Shown piece by piece: positions 1-8,919 of a stretch of 64,000 nucleotides of DNA. The stretch covers positions 1 through 64,000 of the forward strand of contig NZ_RHFH01000006.1 of NCBI RefSeq assembly GCF_004745075.1, in the 5' to 3' direction. This DNA is from Brevibacterium sp. S111 (GTDB taxonomy: Bacteria > Actinomycetota > Actinomycetes > Actinomycetales > Brevibacteriaceae). Made by a program: the position numbers and the translations under genes. Numbering within the stretch: the stretch's first letter is position 1; each line of letters begins with the position of its first letter. The notes below the pieces were generated by a model that was given only the letters and a program-made list of their open reading frames with translations, did not search any database and was not told the origin of the DNA.

Positions 1-30
1 CGTGGGCTCGGAGATGTAGATAAGAGACAG
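1..30 (+). other. Nextera transposase adapter remnant (artefact)
   Basis: These 30 bases match the 3' part of the Illumina Nextera read-2 transposase adapter at 28 positions. They end in the mosaic-end core TAAGAGACAG, and the two differences are at bases 18-19. This is library sequence left on the contig end. Genomic sequence starts at about base 31. Confidence 0.93.
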
Positions 31-96
31 GCCTCGGTGACGGTGGTGTGCGGTGGGTCATAGGGATCGTTCGGTGAGAAGCGTAGGGTCGGGACC

Positions 97-1728
97 ATGA
101 CGACACAGCGTGCATCAGATGTCATGATCAGAGCCTTGGAGAACGAGGGCGTCGACCGCATCTTCGGCATACCCGGTGAGGAGAACATCGATTTCATCGA
201 TTCCCTGCGCCGATCGTCGATCGAGTTCGTCCTCACTCGGCACGAGCAGGCCGCCGCGTTCATGGCGGCCACCTACGGTCGGCTCACGGGCACACCCGGG
301 GTGTGTCTGACGACGCTCGGGCCGGGGGCGCTCAACCTTGCGACGGGGGCCGCGTACGCCCACCTCGGCGGCATGCCGGTCATCATGATCACCGGGCAGA
401 AGGGCATCCGCACGGCTGAGCAGGCGGCGTTCCAGATGGTGAATACGGTGGCGACGATGGATCCGCTGACGAAGGTGAGCAAGCAGATCACCTCGGCTGC
501 GATGATTCCGACCATGGTCCGAGAGGCATTCCGCGTCGCTCAGGCCGAACGTCCGGGACCCGTGCATCTCGAGCTGCCCGAAGACATCGCCGGCCTGCCG
601 GTCGACAGGTACGAACTCATCGAACCGCACACGAATTCGCGGGCCGTCGCCAGTGATCTGGCGATCAAGAACGCCGCAAACGTCGTCCGGGAGGCGAAGC
701 GACCGCTGCTCATGCTCGGTGCGGATGCCTCCCGATCCGACTGCAGCGAAGACCTCTCCCGTTTCGTCGCGCAGATGCGCATCCCCTACTTCACCACGCA
801 GATGGGCAAGGGTTCGGTGTCCGGGTCCTCCGACCTGTACCTGGGCACGGCGGCGCTGACGTCCCGCGATTTCGTCCATGACGCGATCGAGGCCGCCGAC
901 GTCATCGTCACGATCGGTCACGACACGACGGAGAAGCCGCCGTTCATGATGGATGAGAACGGACCCACCGTCGTCCACATCGGCTACCGCGCGGCCGTGG
1001 TCGAGCAGGTGTATTTTCCGCAGTTCGAGGTCATCGGTGACCTGGGTCCGACCCTGCAGCGGCTCGCCGAGGTGGTCGACAGCCCCACCTCCACCGCCGA
1101 GGCGCTGCTGCCGATGCGTGAGGACATCCTCGTCAAGATCCACGAAGGTGCCGACGAGGATCGGTTCATCCCCCAACGGATCGTGCAGGAGGTCCGCGAC
1201 GTCATGCCCGTCGACGGGATCGTTGCTCTCGACAACGGGATGTACAAGATCTGGTTCGCCCGCAACTATCGGACGACTCGGGCGAACACTCTGCTGCTCG
1301 ACAACGCGCTGGCGACCATGGGAGCCGGGCTGCCCTCGGCGATCGGAGCGAAGCTGACGTATCCGGAACGTCGGGTCATGGCCGTCGTCGGCGACGGCGG
1401 ATTCATGATGAACAGTCAGGAGATGGAGACGGCGGTGCGGTTGGGCTTGGACCTCGTCGTGCTCATCCTCGAAGACGATGCCTACGGCATGATCCGGTGG
1501 AAGCAGGAATCCGACGGCATGCCCGACTACGGTCTGACCTTCGGCAATCCGGACTTCGTGAAGTACGCGGAATCCTATGGAGCCTCCGGTCATCGGCTCA
1601 CCGACGTGTCCGAGATGAATTCGGTGTTGTCGTCGGCTTTCGAAGCCGGTGGTGTGCACATCGTCGTCGCGCCCGTCGACTATTCGGAGAACAAGCGGGT
1701 GCTCATCGACGAGCTGGGCAAGCACTGA
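97..1728 (+). CDS. Acetolactate synthase-like ThDP-dependent enzyme
   Basis: This 543-residue protein has the three-domain build of the acetolactate synthase / ThDP-decarboxylase family: an N-terminal pyrimidine-binding domain with the catalytic Glu of the RHEQ motif at residue 50, a central domain, and a C-terminal pyrophosphate domain. The ThDP/Mg motif begins GDGG at 432-435 and ends near DDAYG at 460-464. The length is normal for a catalytic subunit. No small regulatory subunit (ilvN) or ilvC lies beside it, so a stand-alone catabolic enzyme of the AlsS type, or another 2-keto acid enzyme, is as likely as a branched-chain biosynthetic role. ATG start at 97. It stands alone on the plus strand and converges on the MHS transporter gene, with a terminator hairpin just after the stop. 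Confidence 0.85.
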   Translation: MTTQRASDVMIRALENEGVDRIFGIPGEENIDFIDSLRRSSIEFVLTRHEQAAAFMAATYGRLTGTPGVCLTTLGPGALNLATGAAYAHLGGMPVIMITGQKGIRTAEQAAFQMVNTVATMDPLTKVSKQITSAAMIPTMVREAFRVAQAERPGPVHLELPEDIAGLPVDRYELIEPHTNSRAVASDLAIKNAANVVREAKRPLLMLGADASRSDCSEDLSRFVAQMRIPYFTTQMGKGSVSGSSDLYLGTAALTSRDFVHDAIEAADVIVTIGHDTTEKPPFMMDENGPTVVHIGYRAAVVEQVYFPQFEVIGDLGPTLQRLAEVVDSPTSTAEALLPMREDILVKIHEGADEDRFIPQRIVQEVRDVMPVDGIVALDNGMYKIWFARNYRTTRANTLLLDNALATMGAGLPSAIGAKLTYPERRVMAVVGDGGFMMNSQEMETAVRLGLDLVVLILEDDAYGMIRWKQESDGMPDYGLTFGNPDFVKYAESYGASGHRLTDVSEMNSVLSSAFEAGGVHIVVAPVDYSENKRVLIDELGKH

Positions 1729-1761
1729 GCCTGCTCGATCGGTGAGGTCTGACTCCGGTGA

Positions 1762-1801
1762 GGTCCCGCCTCGGCGACTCGCACGGGGCCAAGGCGGGAC
1801 C
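1762..1801 (+). terminator. Terminator hairpin after the ThDP enzyme gene
   Basis: Perfect 10-bp arms (GGTCCCGCCT at 1762-1771 and its complement at 1792-1801) enclose a 20-nt loop, followed by CGTCTTTC. It begins 33 nt after the upstream stop codon and lies between convergent genes, so it could serve both. Confidence 0.6.
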
Positions 1802-1816
1802 CGTCTTTCAGCTCTT

Positions 1817-3187
1817 TCAGCGCACGCGTGAGTTCCCCACCCGCCACATTCCCGCGCTCTGCTCCTCTTCGTTGCCGACAGAGAGATCGATGCCTTTGCG
1901 GTCCCTGAGCAATGACACGGCGATAAGAGATATCACCGCCATTATCACCAGATAGAGCGAGACCGAGGCTGTCGTGCCCGTCGCCTGCAGGAGTGCCTGG
2001 GCGATCGTCGGGGCGAACGCACCGCCGATGACAGCTCCCAGGGCATAGGAGATCGCGACTCCGCTGAATCGGATCGAGGCCGGGAAGAGTTCGACATAGA
2101 GCGCGGCCTGTGGCCCATAAGAGAGGCCGAGTCCGATGGAGAAGACACCCAGAGACAAATAGAGCAGGCCCAATGATCCGGTGTCGATGAGCCAGAACAG
2201 CGGGAAAGCAGTGACGATGAGGATGACGAATCCGATGACATAGGTGCGCACCCGGCCGATGGCATCGGACAGGTAACCTGAGACCGCGGTCGAGACCAGC
2301 CAGACGAATGACCCGAAGGTGATGGCCAGCAGCACATCGGTCTGCGAGAAGCCCACTGCATCGGTCGTCGCATATTTCGTCACGAACCCGCCAGTGGTCA
2401 TATACCCGCTGGCATTGTTACCGGCGAAGATGAGTGCGGCGACGAATACAAGAGGCAGATGCTTCTTCAACAGCACGAGGATCGGTGCCTTGCGCTTGGC
2501 CGACTCGACCTGGATCTCTTTGAACACCGGAGTGTCCTCGACGGCCCTCCGTACCCAATAGCCGACGCCGATGAGCACGACCGAGAGCAGGAACGGCACT
2601 CTCCATCCCCATTCCATGAATGCGTCTCCCGGTGAGATGACTCCGGTCATGAGTGCAATAACGCCTGACGACAGCAACATGCCCAACGGAACTCCGAGCT
2701 GCGGGTAGGATCCGGCCCGACCGCGCTTGTCCACATCGGCGTGTTCGACGGCCAGCAGGGCCGCGCCGCCCCACTCCCCTCCGGCCGAGAGGCCCTGGAT
2801 GATGCGCAGGAGAATGAGAAGGACCGGTGCTGTCACCCCGATGGTCTCGTACGTGGGAATGAGACCGATGAGGGCAGTGGCCACACCCATCGTGACCAAT
2901 GTGACGACGAGGATGAAGCGTCTGCCGAGCTTGTCGCCGAAGTGGCCGGAGAGGAAGGCACCGAGCGGCCGGAAGAGGAAGGAGATGCCGATCGTCGCGA
3001 AGGCGAGCAGCTGGTCGACGCCCTCACCCGCCGGCGCGAAATAGAGGTGGGCGAAGACGAGCGCGGCCGCGGTCGAATACGTGAAATAGTCGTACCATTC
3101 GATCGTCGTACCGATGATGGAGGCGAACGCGACCCTCCGCTGATTCGCTTTCTGCGCCGTCGGCGTCAGTGCGTGTGTGGCAGTCAT
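1817..3187 (-). CDS. MFS transporter, MHS (metabolite:H+ symporter) family
   Basis: 456 residues with about 12 hydrophobic segments. The MFS loop-2/3 signature GHFGDKLGRRF at 81-91 and the segment RIIQGLSAGGEWGGA around 128-142 are typical of the MHS branch (shikimate, proline, citrate and aromatic-acid symporters). The N-terminal TIEWYDYFTY is also characteristic. ATG at 3187 with an AAGGACG ribosome site. It lies 134 bp downstream of the P450 fusion gene on the same strand, so the two probably form one operon. The transporter may bring in the P450 substrate; the substrate itself cannot be read from the sequence. Confidence 0.88.
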   Translation of the reverse strand: MTATHALTPTAQKANQRRVAFASIIGTTIEWYDYFTYSTAAALVFAHLYFAPAGEGVDQLLAFATIGISFLFRPLGAFLSGHFGDKLGRRFILVVTLVTMGVATALIGLIPTYETIGVTAPVLLILLRIIQGLSAGGEWGGAALLAVEHADVDKRGRAGSYPQLGVPLGMLLSSGVIALMTGVISPGDAFMEWGWRVPFLLSVVLIGVGYWVRRAVEDTPVFKEIQVESAKRKAPILVLLKKHLPLVFVAALIFAGNNASGYMTTGGFVTKYATTDAVGFSQTDVLLAITFGSFVWLVSTAVSGYLSDAIGRVRTYVIGFVILIVTAFPLFWLIDTGSLGLLYLSLGVFSIGLGLSYGPQAALYVELFPASIRFSGVAISYALGAVIGGAFAPTIAQALLQATGTTASVSLYLVIMAVISLIAVSLLRDRKGIDLSVGNEEEQSAGMWRVGNSRVR

Positions 3188-3321
3188 GAGAACGTCCTTG
3201 TTCTGTCGTGGTGGTTAGAAATTGTCAGTCCAGAGTCACCGACAGCCGTGGTGCGACATCGGCACCCAGGCGAGACACTGAAATCCGGTCGGGGCATCCG
3301 CCGCCGGGCTGGAACAGCCGG

Positions 3322-6300
3322 TCAGACCGGTGAGAGCGTCTCGGACAGATTCGTCAGAACTCCTTCTGCCCACTCACAGGCCGCTTCGGTTGCCGGTACC
3401 GGCCCTCCGGCATCGTGGCGACCGTATTCGCCAAGCCGAGTCGCTCCCTGAGCCTCGAGCGCTTCTGTCATCAGTTCGCTGCCCCGCGAATATGTCTTCG
3501 TGTAGCTGGCGTCGCCCATCCCGAACACGGCGAATCTGACGCCGTCGAGCTCAACGGGCAGGTCGCGCAGTTCATCGTAGAATTGCGCGGCCGAGCTCGG
3601 GACATCACCGTCGCCGTACGTCGAGCACACGAGCAAATAGAATCTCTCCGGCTGCAGGTCCGACGGTGACACCGCGGACAGGTCCGAGACCTCCACCTCG
3701 GGAAGCTCTCGCAGGACCGTGCCGAGTTCCTCGGCGACGAGTTCAGCGTTGCCGGACTCCGTGCCGAACAGGATCGTCACCGGCATCCCGGGAGACAGGC
3801 CCTCAACCGTGCTCGCCGCAGCGTCCGGCAGATAGTCGTCGAGGTCGGTGTCCTCAGCTGTGGCCATCAGGTCCTCACGAGAGGTGATCTTCGCTCGGCA
3901 GCGACCTTCACCGGCGCCGAGGCGCTCCTTGAGGTCGATCCGGCGCCAACCGTCGAAATCGATGGCGGTCTCCCCCGGGTCGAGCCCTGGAGCACCGGTG
4001 GCGATCGACCCGGTGCTCACCTCAGCGGCGATGGTCGCAGCAAGGATCCTGGCGTCTGTGCGCTGGTCGGGGATGGTTCCGCGGCCGGCACCCTTGAGCC
4101 AGCCGATGGCGAAAAGGTTCTCGTCGATCCTGCCGTCTGCGGGGATCGGCGTCGCCGGGCAGATGCCCTGTTTCGCCATCGACATCGGGTCTCCGACAAA
4201 GCCGATGGCGGTGATGACAGAATCCACGTCGAGGTGAACGGCCGCACCGTCATGGGTGATGTCGATCCCATCGACCTGCCGAGCGGAGGAAATCGAACCG
4301 GTGATCGCATCGGGTGTGCTTGAGAACCACCAGTGCATCTCGATCGCGTCTGCTGGCCCTGTTTGGTATTGGGTATTTTCTGCCGGTTCGACGAGGTCAC
4401 GGAGGGCATCGAGCTTCGCGTCCTTGCCCTCGGCAACCGTCGACAGATCGACACCATGAAGTGTGTGAGTCAGCCCCGGAACTCGAGCCAGTTCACGGAT
4501 CATGACCGGATCGAATTTCGCAGTTCGCGATGCTGAACGACCGATGATGTCGATGCGAGCGATCGATTCTCTCATCGGCCCATGTATGGTGTCGTCGATG
4601 TCGCTGCCGACCAGGGACTCACGTGCACAGGTGAGCAGCCGGACGATGTCGATGGCGACATTGCCCTGACCGACAACGGCAATTCTCCTACCCAGTTCGA
4701 CCGCCGACCGCTCCTCATCGGGGTGCCCATTGAGCAGGCGGGTGATCCTGCCTGCCCGGTGCACCTGGGGCAGGTCGTCTCCGGGGATGCCGAGGGTACG
4801 GTCGAGGGAGAGCCCGCTGGCGAGGACCACGCTGTCATAGTTCTCCTTGAGCTCATCCATCGACACGTCGATGCCCAGTTCGGTGTTGCCGATGAATCTC
4901 ACTCGGGGATCGGTGAAGAGTCGGTCGAACTGACTCGTCACGGATTTGGTGCCCTGGTGATCAGCCGCGACTCCATAGCGCAGCAGCCCGTATGGCACAG
5001 GGAGCTTGTCGAAGATGTCGACGCGGCCTCCGGGCACCTGCCGCAGTATCTCCTTCGCACTGAAGCAGCCTGACGGTCCGGCACCGATGATCGCGATCGT
5101 GGGTCCGTGCGACCGGCCAGCCGCATCGTCACTCGTCGCGGCCGCTCGGCCATAGGCGGACTTTCCGTAGTCGGGCTCTGTCCGCGCGCTCGACCACGCC
5201 ACGGGGAGTTTGAGCATGCCGCGGAACACCCAGCCTCCGACCGCAGTTTCACGAGATTCATCGACGCGCAATCCCTCAAGACTGTTGAAGAGGAGCGGAA
5301 GAGCCACTTCGGCGATCTCGGCTCTTGCGGCCCAGTTGCCCAGGCACACGTGCACTCCTTTGCTGAAGGCCAGATGCGGTTTCGCTTCCCGATGGATGTC
5401 GAACCGATCGGCGTGTTCCCATACGGTTTCGTCGCGATTGGCCGAGAGCACGCAGATTCCGAGCTTCGCTCCTGCAGGCAGGTGGGTGCCCGCGAGGACG
5501 GTGTCCTGGGTGGTTTGGCGGGAATACATGCCGATGGGGGCGATCCACCGAATGGTCTCCTCGAACACAGTTGGCCACAGCTGCGGGTTGGCCATGACGG
5601 CCTCACGCTGATCGGGGTGGTTGAACAGGGCAAACGCCGCAACTCCGAGAGCATCGCGGGGCTCGTTGAGTCCCCCGCCGATGGTCATCTTGATGTTCGC
5701 CCGGATCTGCTCGATCGGCATGGTTTCGCCCGGCATCGATAGGAGCCCCGAGATGAGCGAATCATCACGGTGGGTGAGATGGTAGTCGAGCATTTCGTCG
5801 AGTGCCGCGTCGACCTCGTTGAACGACCGCTCCCCTTTGGCCCAGACTTCGGGGTCGTCCGCGTAGTTGCCAGTGGCGTCGATCATCGTCTGCGACCAGC
5901 GCTGCAGGTCGAGCTGATCGGCGTTGTACAGCCCGAGCATGCGACGCAGGGTCTCCGCTGCGAAGGGCGCGGCGAAGTCCCAGATGAGGTCGATATCAGT
6001 GCCTTTTTCGACGAGTTGATCCAAACGATCCTCGGCAACTTCGCGGTACATAGATGTCCACACGCGTTTGACGTAACCGGGCTTGAGCACCGGTTGCCAG
6101 GCTCGGCGCTGCTCATAATGTTCGGGATCATCGCGTCGGAGCATGGAATGGCCCATCGCGCGGATCTGCAGGGAGCCCTCTTCGTTCGCGGAGAAGATGT
6201 CCTGGTCATGTTCGGTTGCGCTGACGGCCTCATATCTGGTGATCAGATAGCGGTTGACCGCAGGAACCCAGTGCACTCCGCCTTCGGCACGGAGCCGTTC

Positions 6301-6405
6301 ATAGATCGGAAACGGATTCTCGTAGAGTTCCGGGATCTTCACCCAGTCCGCCACCGGTGCCGAGGTGACTGCCCTGCGGGTGTGTTCGTGAAGACCTGAC
6401 GTCAT
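3322..6405 (-). CDS. Self-sufficient cytochrome P450: P450-ferredoxin reductase-flavodoxin fusion
   Basis: A 1027-residue monooxygenase with three redox modules in one chain. Residues 1-405 are a bacterial P450, with the ExxR helix at 283-286 (EETIR) and the heme loop FSKGVHVCLG with the Cys ligand at 354. The I-helix reads GGGLNEPRD (243-251), so the usual acid-Thr pair is missing and Pro follows the Glu. Residues 435-800 are an adrenodoxin/FprA-type reductase, with FAD motif GAGPSG at 441-446 and NADP motif GQGNVA at 579-584. Residues 876-1027 are a CPR/CysJ-like flavodoxin with FMN loops TESGNAE (882-888) and STYGDGD (928-934). Of three consecutive ATGs the third (6405) is preferred, because GAGGAG lies 6 nt before it. 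The P450 resembles the GcoA (CYP255) and XplA (CYP177) groups in its I-helix and C-terminal WVFRG segment. An MHS transporter gene follows and a LysR gene diverges. The substrate is unknown. Confidence 0.9.
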   Translation of the reverse strand: MTSGLHEHTRRAVTSAPVADWVKIPELYENPFPIYERLRAEGGVHWVPAVNRYLITRYEAVSATEHDQDIFSANEEGSLQIRAMGHSMLRRDDPEHYEQRRAWQPVLKPGYVKRVWTSMYREVAEDRLDQLVEKGTDIDLIWDFAAPFAAETLRRMLGLYNADQLDLQRWSQTMIDATGNYADDPEVWAKGERSFNEVDAALDEMLDYHLTHRDDSLISGLLSMPGETMPIEQIRANIKMTIGGGLNEPRDALGVAAFALFNHPDQREAVMANPQLWPTVFEETIRWIAPIGMYSRQTTQDTVLAGTHLPAGAKLGICVLSANRDETVWEHADRFDIHREAKPHLAFSKGVHVCLGNWAARAEIAEVALPLLFNSLEGLRVDESRETAVGGWVFRGMLKLPVAWSSARTEPDYGKSAYGRAAATSDDAAGRSHGPTIAIIGAGPSGCFSAKEILRQVPGGRVDIFDKLPVPYGLLRYGVAADHQGTKSVTSQFDRLFTDPRVRFIGNTELGIDVSMDELKENYDSVVLASGLSLDRTLGIPGDDLPQVHRAGRITRLLNGHPDEERSAVELGRRIAVVGQGNVAIDIVRLLTCARESLVGSDIDDTIHGPMRESIARIDIIGRSASRTAKFDPVMIRELARVPGLTHTLHGVDLSTVAEGKDAKLDALRDLVEPAENTQYQTGPADAIEMHWWFSSTPDAITGSISSARQVDGIDITHDGAAVHLDVDSVITAIGFVGDPMSMAKQGICPATPIPADGRIDENLFAIGWLKGAGRGTIPDQRTDARILAATIAAEVSTGSIATGAPGLDPGETAIDFDGWRRIDLKERLGAGEGRCRAKITSREDLMATAEDTDLDDYLPDAAASTVEGLSPGMPVTILFGTESGNAELVAEELGTVLRELPEVEVSDLSAVSPSDLQPERFYLLVCSTYGDGDVPSSAAQFYDELRDLPVELDGVRFAVFGMGDASYTKTYSRGSELMTEALEAQGATRLGEYGRHDAGGPVPATEAACEWAEGVLTNLSETLSPV

Positions 6406-6411
6406 CATCAT

Positions 6412-6417
6412 CTCCTC
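6412..6417 (-). promoter_or_regulatory. Ribosome binding site deciding the P450 fusion start
   Basis: GAGGAG on the minus strand abuts the first of three in-frame ATG codons and is 6 nt from the third. Spacing therefore favours initiation at 6405. Confidence 0.6.
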
Positions 6418-6505
6418 ATCGTTGCGACAGCTTATGTCGGTGCGATCACTCTGTGATCGTGTTCACAGTCCAGTCTGCGATGGGTACTATGAAAGGAAAA
6501 GCGGA

Positions 6506-6523
6506 ATTAATCTGAGAACTAAT
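6506..6523. promoter_or_regulatory. Possible LysR-type operator between the LysR and P450 genes
   Basis: An AT-rich inverted repeat ATTA-N10-TAAT lies 14 bp before the LysR start in the 132-bp divergent promoter region. LysR regulators usually bind such interrupted dyads next to their own gene. The repeat is short, so this is tentative. Confidence 0.35.
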
Positions 6524-6537
6524 CCGGAAATACGAAG

Positions 6538-7452
6538 ATGCATTCTGATCACGCCCCGAACTATTCACTGAGGCAACTGTCTTATCTCCTCACCGCAGCC
6601 CGGCTGGGTACGATCTCGGCTGCGGCGGCGGAACTGCATGTCTCCTCCTCGGCAATCTCCGATTCGATCACCGCGCTCGAACATCAGATGGATGCACAGC
6701 TGTGCGTGAGGAGGAAGGCTCAGGGACTGGTGCTCACTGCCGCCGGAAGACAGGTGGCCGCCCGAGCCACGCGCCTGATCTCCGAGGCGAACGAACTCGA
6801 GCGTGAACTCAGATCACACGATGGCGAACTGGCCGGTCCGATCACCATCGGTTGCTATCCGACTCTGGCACCGGTGATTCTGCCCGTACTGCTCGACGAT
6901 TTCGGCAAGCAGCACCCACGAGTAAGTCTCGAAATAGTCGAGACCACACAGGACCGCTTGACCGGAACTCTGGAGTCTGGAGAGATCGACGTTGCTTTTG
7001 TCTACGAGACGCTCATTCCGGGGACGCCGAACCACGCGAGGCTCTTCGCACAGCCTGCCCATGTGATCCTGGCAGCAGATGATCCCTTCGCTGCTCGAGA
7101 GGCCGTGCGTCTGGAGGATCTCGTCGAACGTGACATGATCCTCCTCGACTCTCCTCCTTCGAGCCAACACACGCTGGGAATGTTCCACGACCGAGGTTTG
7201 GCGCCGAGGATCCGTCACCGAACGACCAGCTACGAAGTTGTGAGAACACTTGTCGGTCGCGGACTGGGCTACGGCGTCTTGGTTCAGAGGCTGACGAATA
7301 CTGCCAGTTATGAGGGGTATCCTCTGGTCGTCAAGGAGATCAAGCCGGCAGTTGAGCCAGTCGGCGTCGAAGTGATCTGGCCCTCTGACCACGCGTCGCC
7401 GAAGCGCGCACAGGCTCTGGTCGAGTTCGCCAAGAACCAGCAATGGACATGA
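6538..7452 (+). CDS. LysR-family transcriptional regulator
   Basis: 304 residues, the usual LysR length. The N-terminal winged helix-turn-helix covers about residues 10-70 (RQLSYLLTAARLGTISAAAAELHVS...), followed by a linker helix and a periplasmic-binding-like effector domain from about 95. It is divergent from the P450 fusion gene, so it most likely controls the P450-MHS operon in response to the substrate or a product. Ribosome-site sequence before the ATG is weak (GAAG). The effector is not deducible. Confidence 0.9.
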   Translation: MHSDHAPNYSLRQLSYLLTAARLGTISAAAAELHVSSSAISDSITALEHQMDAQLCVRRKAQGLVLTAAGRQVAARATRLISEANELERELRSHDGELAGPITIGCYPTLAPVILPVLLDDFGKQHPRVSLEIVETTQDRLTGTLESGEIDVAFVYETLIPGTPNHARLFAQPAHVILAADDPFAAREAVRLEDLVERDMILLDSPPSSQHTLGMFHDRGLAPRIRHRTTSYEVVRTLVGRGLGYGVLVQRLTNTASYEGYPLVVKEIKPAVEPVGVEVIWPSDHASPKRAQALVEFAKNQQWT

Positions 7453-7616
7453 TGAAGCAGCTGATGGCTGCAAGACTCGGACGCAGGGTCAGCGACCGCC
7501 TTCCGGCCCTCGGACGTCCGACGCAATGCTGTTGTACGCTCGCGTGTTCTTTTTGAATCAAGACCGATTCCCATGTCCGAGCGTGGACGACGCGCATGGA
7601 CGAATACTCAGGATGC

Positions 7617-8276
7617 TCATTCCACGGTGATGCCGAGCTCCCGAGCGAAGAGGTCGGCAAAGAGCATGAGCTGGGTGTCGTCGATCGTCGCTCCGCGCAG
7701 CGAGTGCACCCCGGAGATCTTGTGCGGCTGCAGCCCACGGATATCGACACTGCCGAGAGTCGCTCCCTCGCATTGGAATGCACCGACACTGCTCCCTGGA
7801 AACGCGACCCGATTGACTTTGGCGCGGTCCAGGTCGATCTCGTCGATGACGCAGTCCCGGAATTCGACATCGGTGAGTGTGGCCCCGCGCAGGTTGAGAT
7901 ACGAGATGCGACAGTTCTCAAATCGCACCTTCTCCCACACGCTGTCATGAGTCACCCCCGCGCCGATCCGTGTGCCTCGGATCTCCGTGTGCAGAAGGCT
8001 GCCTCGTGGCATCGTCCACGTGTCGGCCCGACAGTCGTCGACCCGTGTTCCGGAGAAACGCCCGCCCGTCAGGTTCGCCGGCGCCTCTGCTAGGCCGAAG
8101 TTCACTCGCGTCAGCGTGCAGTCGAGGAACGTCGCCTGTGCCGAGTCAACCTCGGTGAGGTCGAGATCGTTGAATTCCATACCTTCGAGGAATTCTTCTG
8201 CGCCAAGGTCTCCGAGGTAGCCGGGAGTCAGTGAGCCGAGGGTGATCTTGGGTGCGCGGGGAGGTTCGGTCGTCAT
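7617..8276 (-). CDS. Pentapeptide-repeat protein
   Basis: 219 residues, most of which form degenerate pentapeptide repeats (A/C-D/N-L/F-X-X; for example VNFGL, GGRFS, VRFEN, LNLRG, ATLTD, VEFRD), expected to fold as a right-handed quadrilateral beta-helix. Start ATG at 8276 with a GGTGAG ribosome site; an in-frame upstream extension exists but is not repeat-like. Some family members mimic DNA and shield gyrase (Qnr, MfpA), while many have no known role. No neighbour hints at function. Confidence 0.75.
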   Translation of the reverse strand: MTTEPPRAPKITLGSLTPGYLGDLGAEEFLEGMEFNDLDLTEVDSAQATFLDCTLTRVNFGLAEAPANLTGGRFSGTRVDDCRADTWTMPRGSLLHTEIRGTRIGAGVTHDSVWEKVRFENCRISYLNLRGATLTDVEFRDCVIDEIDLDRAKVNRVAFPGSSVGAFQCEGATLGSVDIRGLQPHKISGVHSLRGATIDDTQLMLFADLFARELGITVE

Positions 8277-8420
8277 GTGCTCACCGTATCTGGCTCGCCG
8301 GACACGGGGCGTTCTCACCTGTTCGGCCGACGTTGCAGCTGCGTGACCGATACACTGCAGGAGGAGTGCTCTCAGCATGCGCCGCTTCGAATCGGCTTCG
8401 TTCCAGGAGGTGATCGATAG

Positions 8421-8789
8421 GTGTTCTACCCTCCGATGATCGGCTATCTGGTCATTGCCGCTGTCTGCGTCCTTATGCAACTGGGAATCGCTCGGAGAAT
8501 GATCGGTCGCAATCGGATAATCGGGATTCGGACGAAGCACACTCTCAGCTCAGACGAGTCGTGGGAACGCGGCCAACGGGCGGCTGCTCCTTATGTCTAC
8601 GGCGTGGCCGTGGTCGCGATCGGCCACGTGGCGGCTCTGGCCGCTGTGGAAGCATTCGAGCTCCCGCGAACCGTGGGACATCTGCTCGCCATTTCGGGGT
8701 GGATCATCATCCTGGCCTGCTGCGTTTTCATCTGGCGCGCCGCCAATTCAGCGGCAAAGGCCACACCCCCAGAACCTCTCACCCGCTGA
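8421..8789 (+). CDS. SdpI-family membrane protein
   Basis: 122 residues with a TM segment near 6-24, the SdpI-family signature GIRTKHTLSSDESW at 35-48, and two further TM segments at about 60-80 and 86-107. SdpI of Bacillus gives immunity to the SdpC toxin; most actinobacterial homologues are uncharacterised. GTG start at 8421 with AGGAGG 10 nt upstream. The last codons overlap a decayed copy of the 3' end of the SpoU methyltransferase gene read on the other strand (8773-8825). Confidence 0.75.
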   Translation: MFYPPMIGYLVIAAVCVLMQLGIARRMIGRNRIIGIRTKHTLSSDESWERGQRAAAPYVYGVAVVAIGHVAALAAVEAFELPRTVGHLLAISGWIIILACCVFIWRAANSAAKATPPEPLTR

Positions 8790-8825
8790 TTCCGAGCACT
8801 CCCGCAGATGCGCACGCTCGCAGTG
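8773..8825 (-). repeat. Decayed duplicate of the SpoU methyltransferase gene 3' end
   Basis: Ungapped comparison with 10223-10275 (offset 1450) shows about 40 of 53 bases identical. Read on the minus strand it would encode TASVRICGSARNQRV, against AASVCIYESARNQRM at the C-terminus of the intact methyltransferase; the stop codon is lost. Similarity stops at 8825, one base before the left inverted repeat. Confidence 0.7.
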
Positions 8826-8826
8826 T

Positions 8827-8860
8827 CTCGTTCAACAGCTTTTCAGGTTTTCGATACGAG
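8827..8860 (+). repeat. Left 34-bp inverted repeat of a 1.3-kb unit
   Basis: Reads CTCGTTCAAC, five variable bases, then a stretch ending TCAGGTTTTCGATACGAG. The same 34-bp sequence occurs inverted at 10103-10136 with 29 of 34 identities. The left copy is also the first arm of an imperfect hairpin reaching about 8886. Confidence 0.7.
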
Positions 8861-8919
8861 GCACCATCGATAGTCTGAATGGCTGTTGATCCACGACGCC
8901 GAATCGGTCGCTTCCGACA

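Noticed and set aside
115..1725. Long minus-strand reading frame opposite the ThDP enzyme gene (536 codons)
   Set aside because: The plus-strand protein has full family motifs; the opposite frame is open only because of high-GC codon bias and has no recognisable domain.
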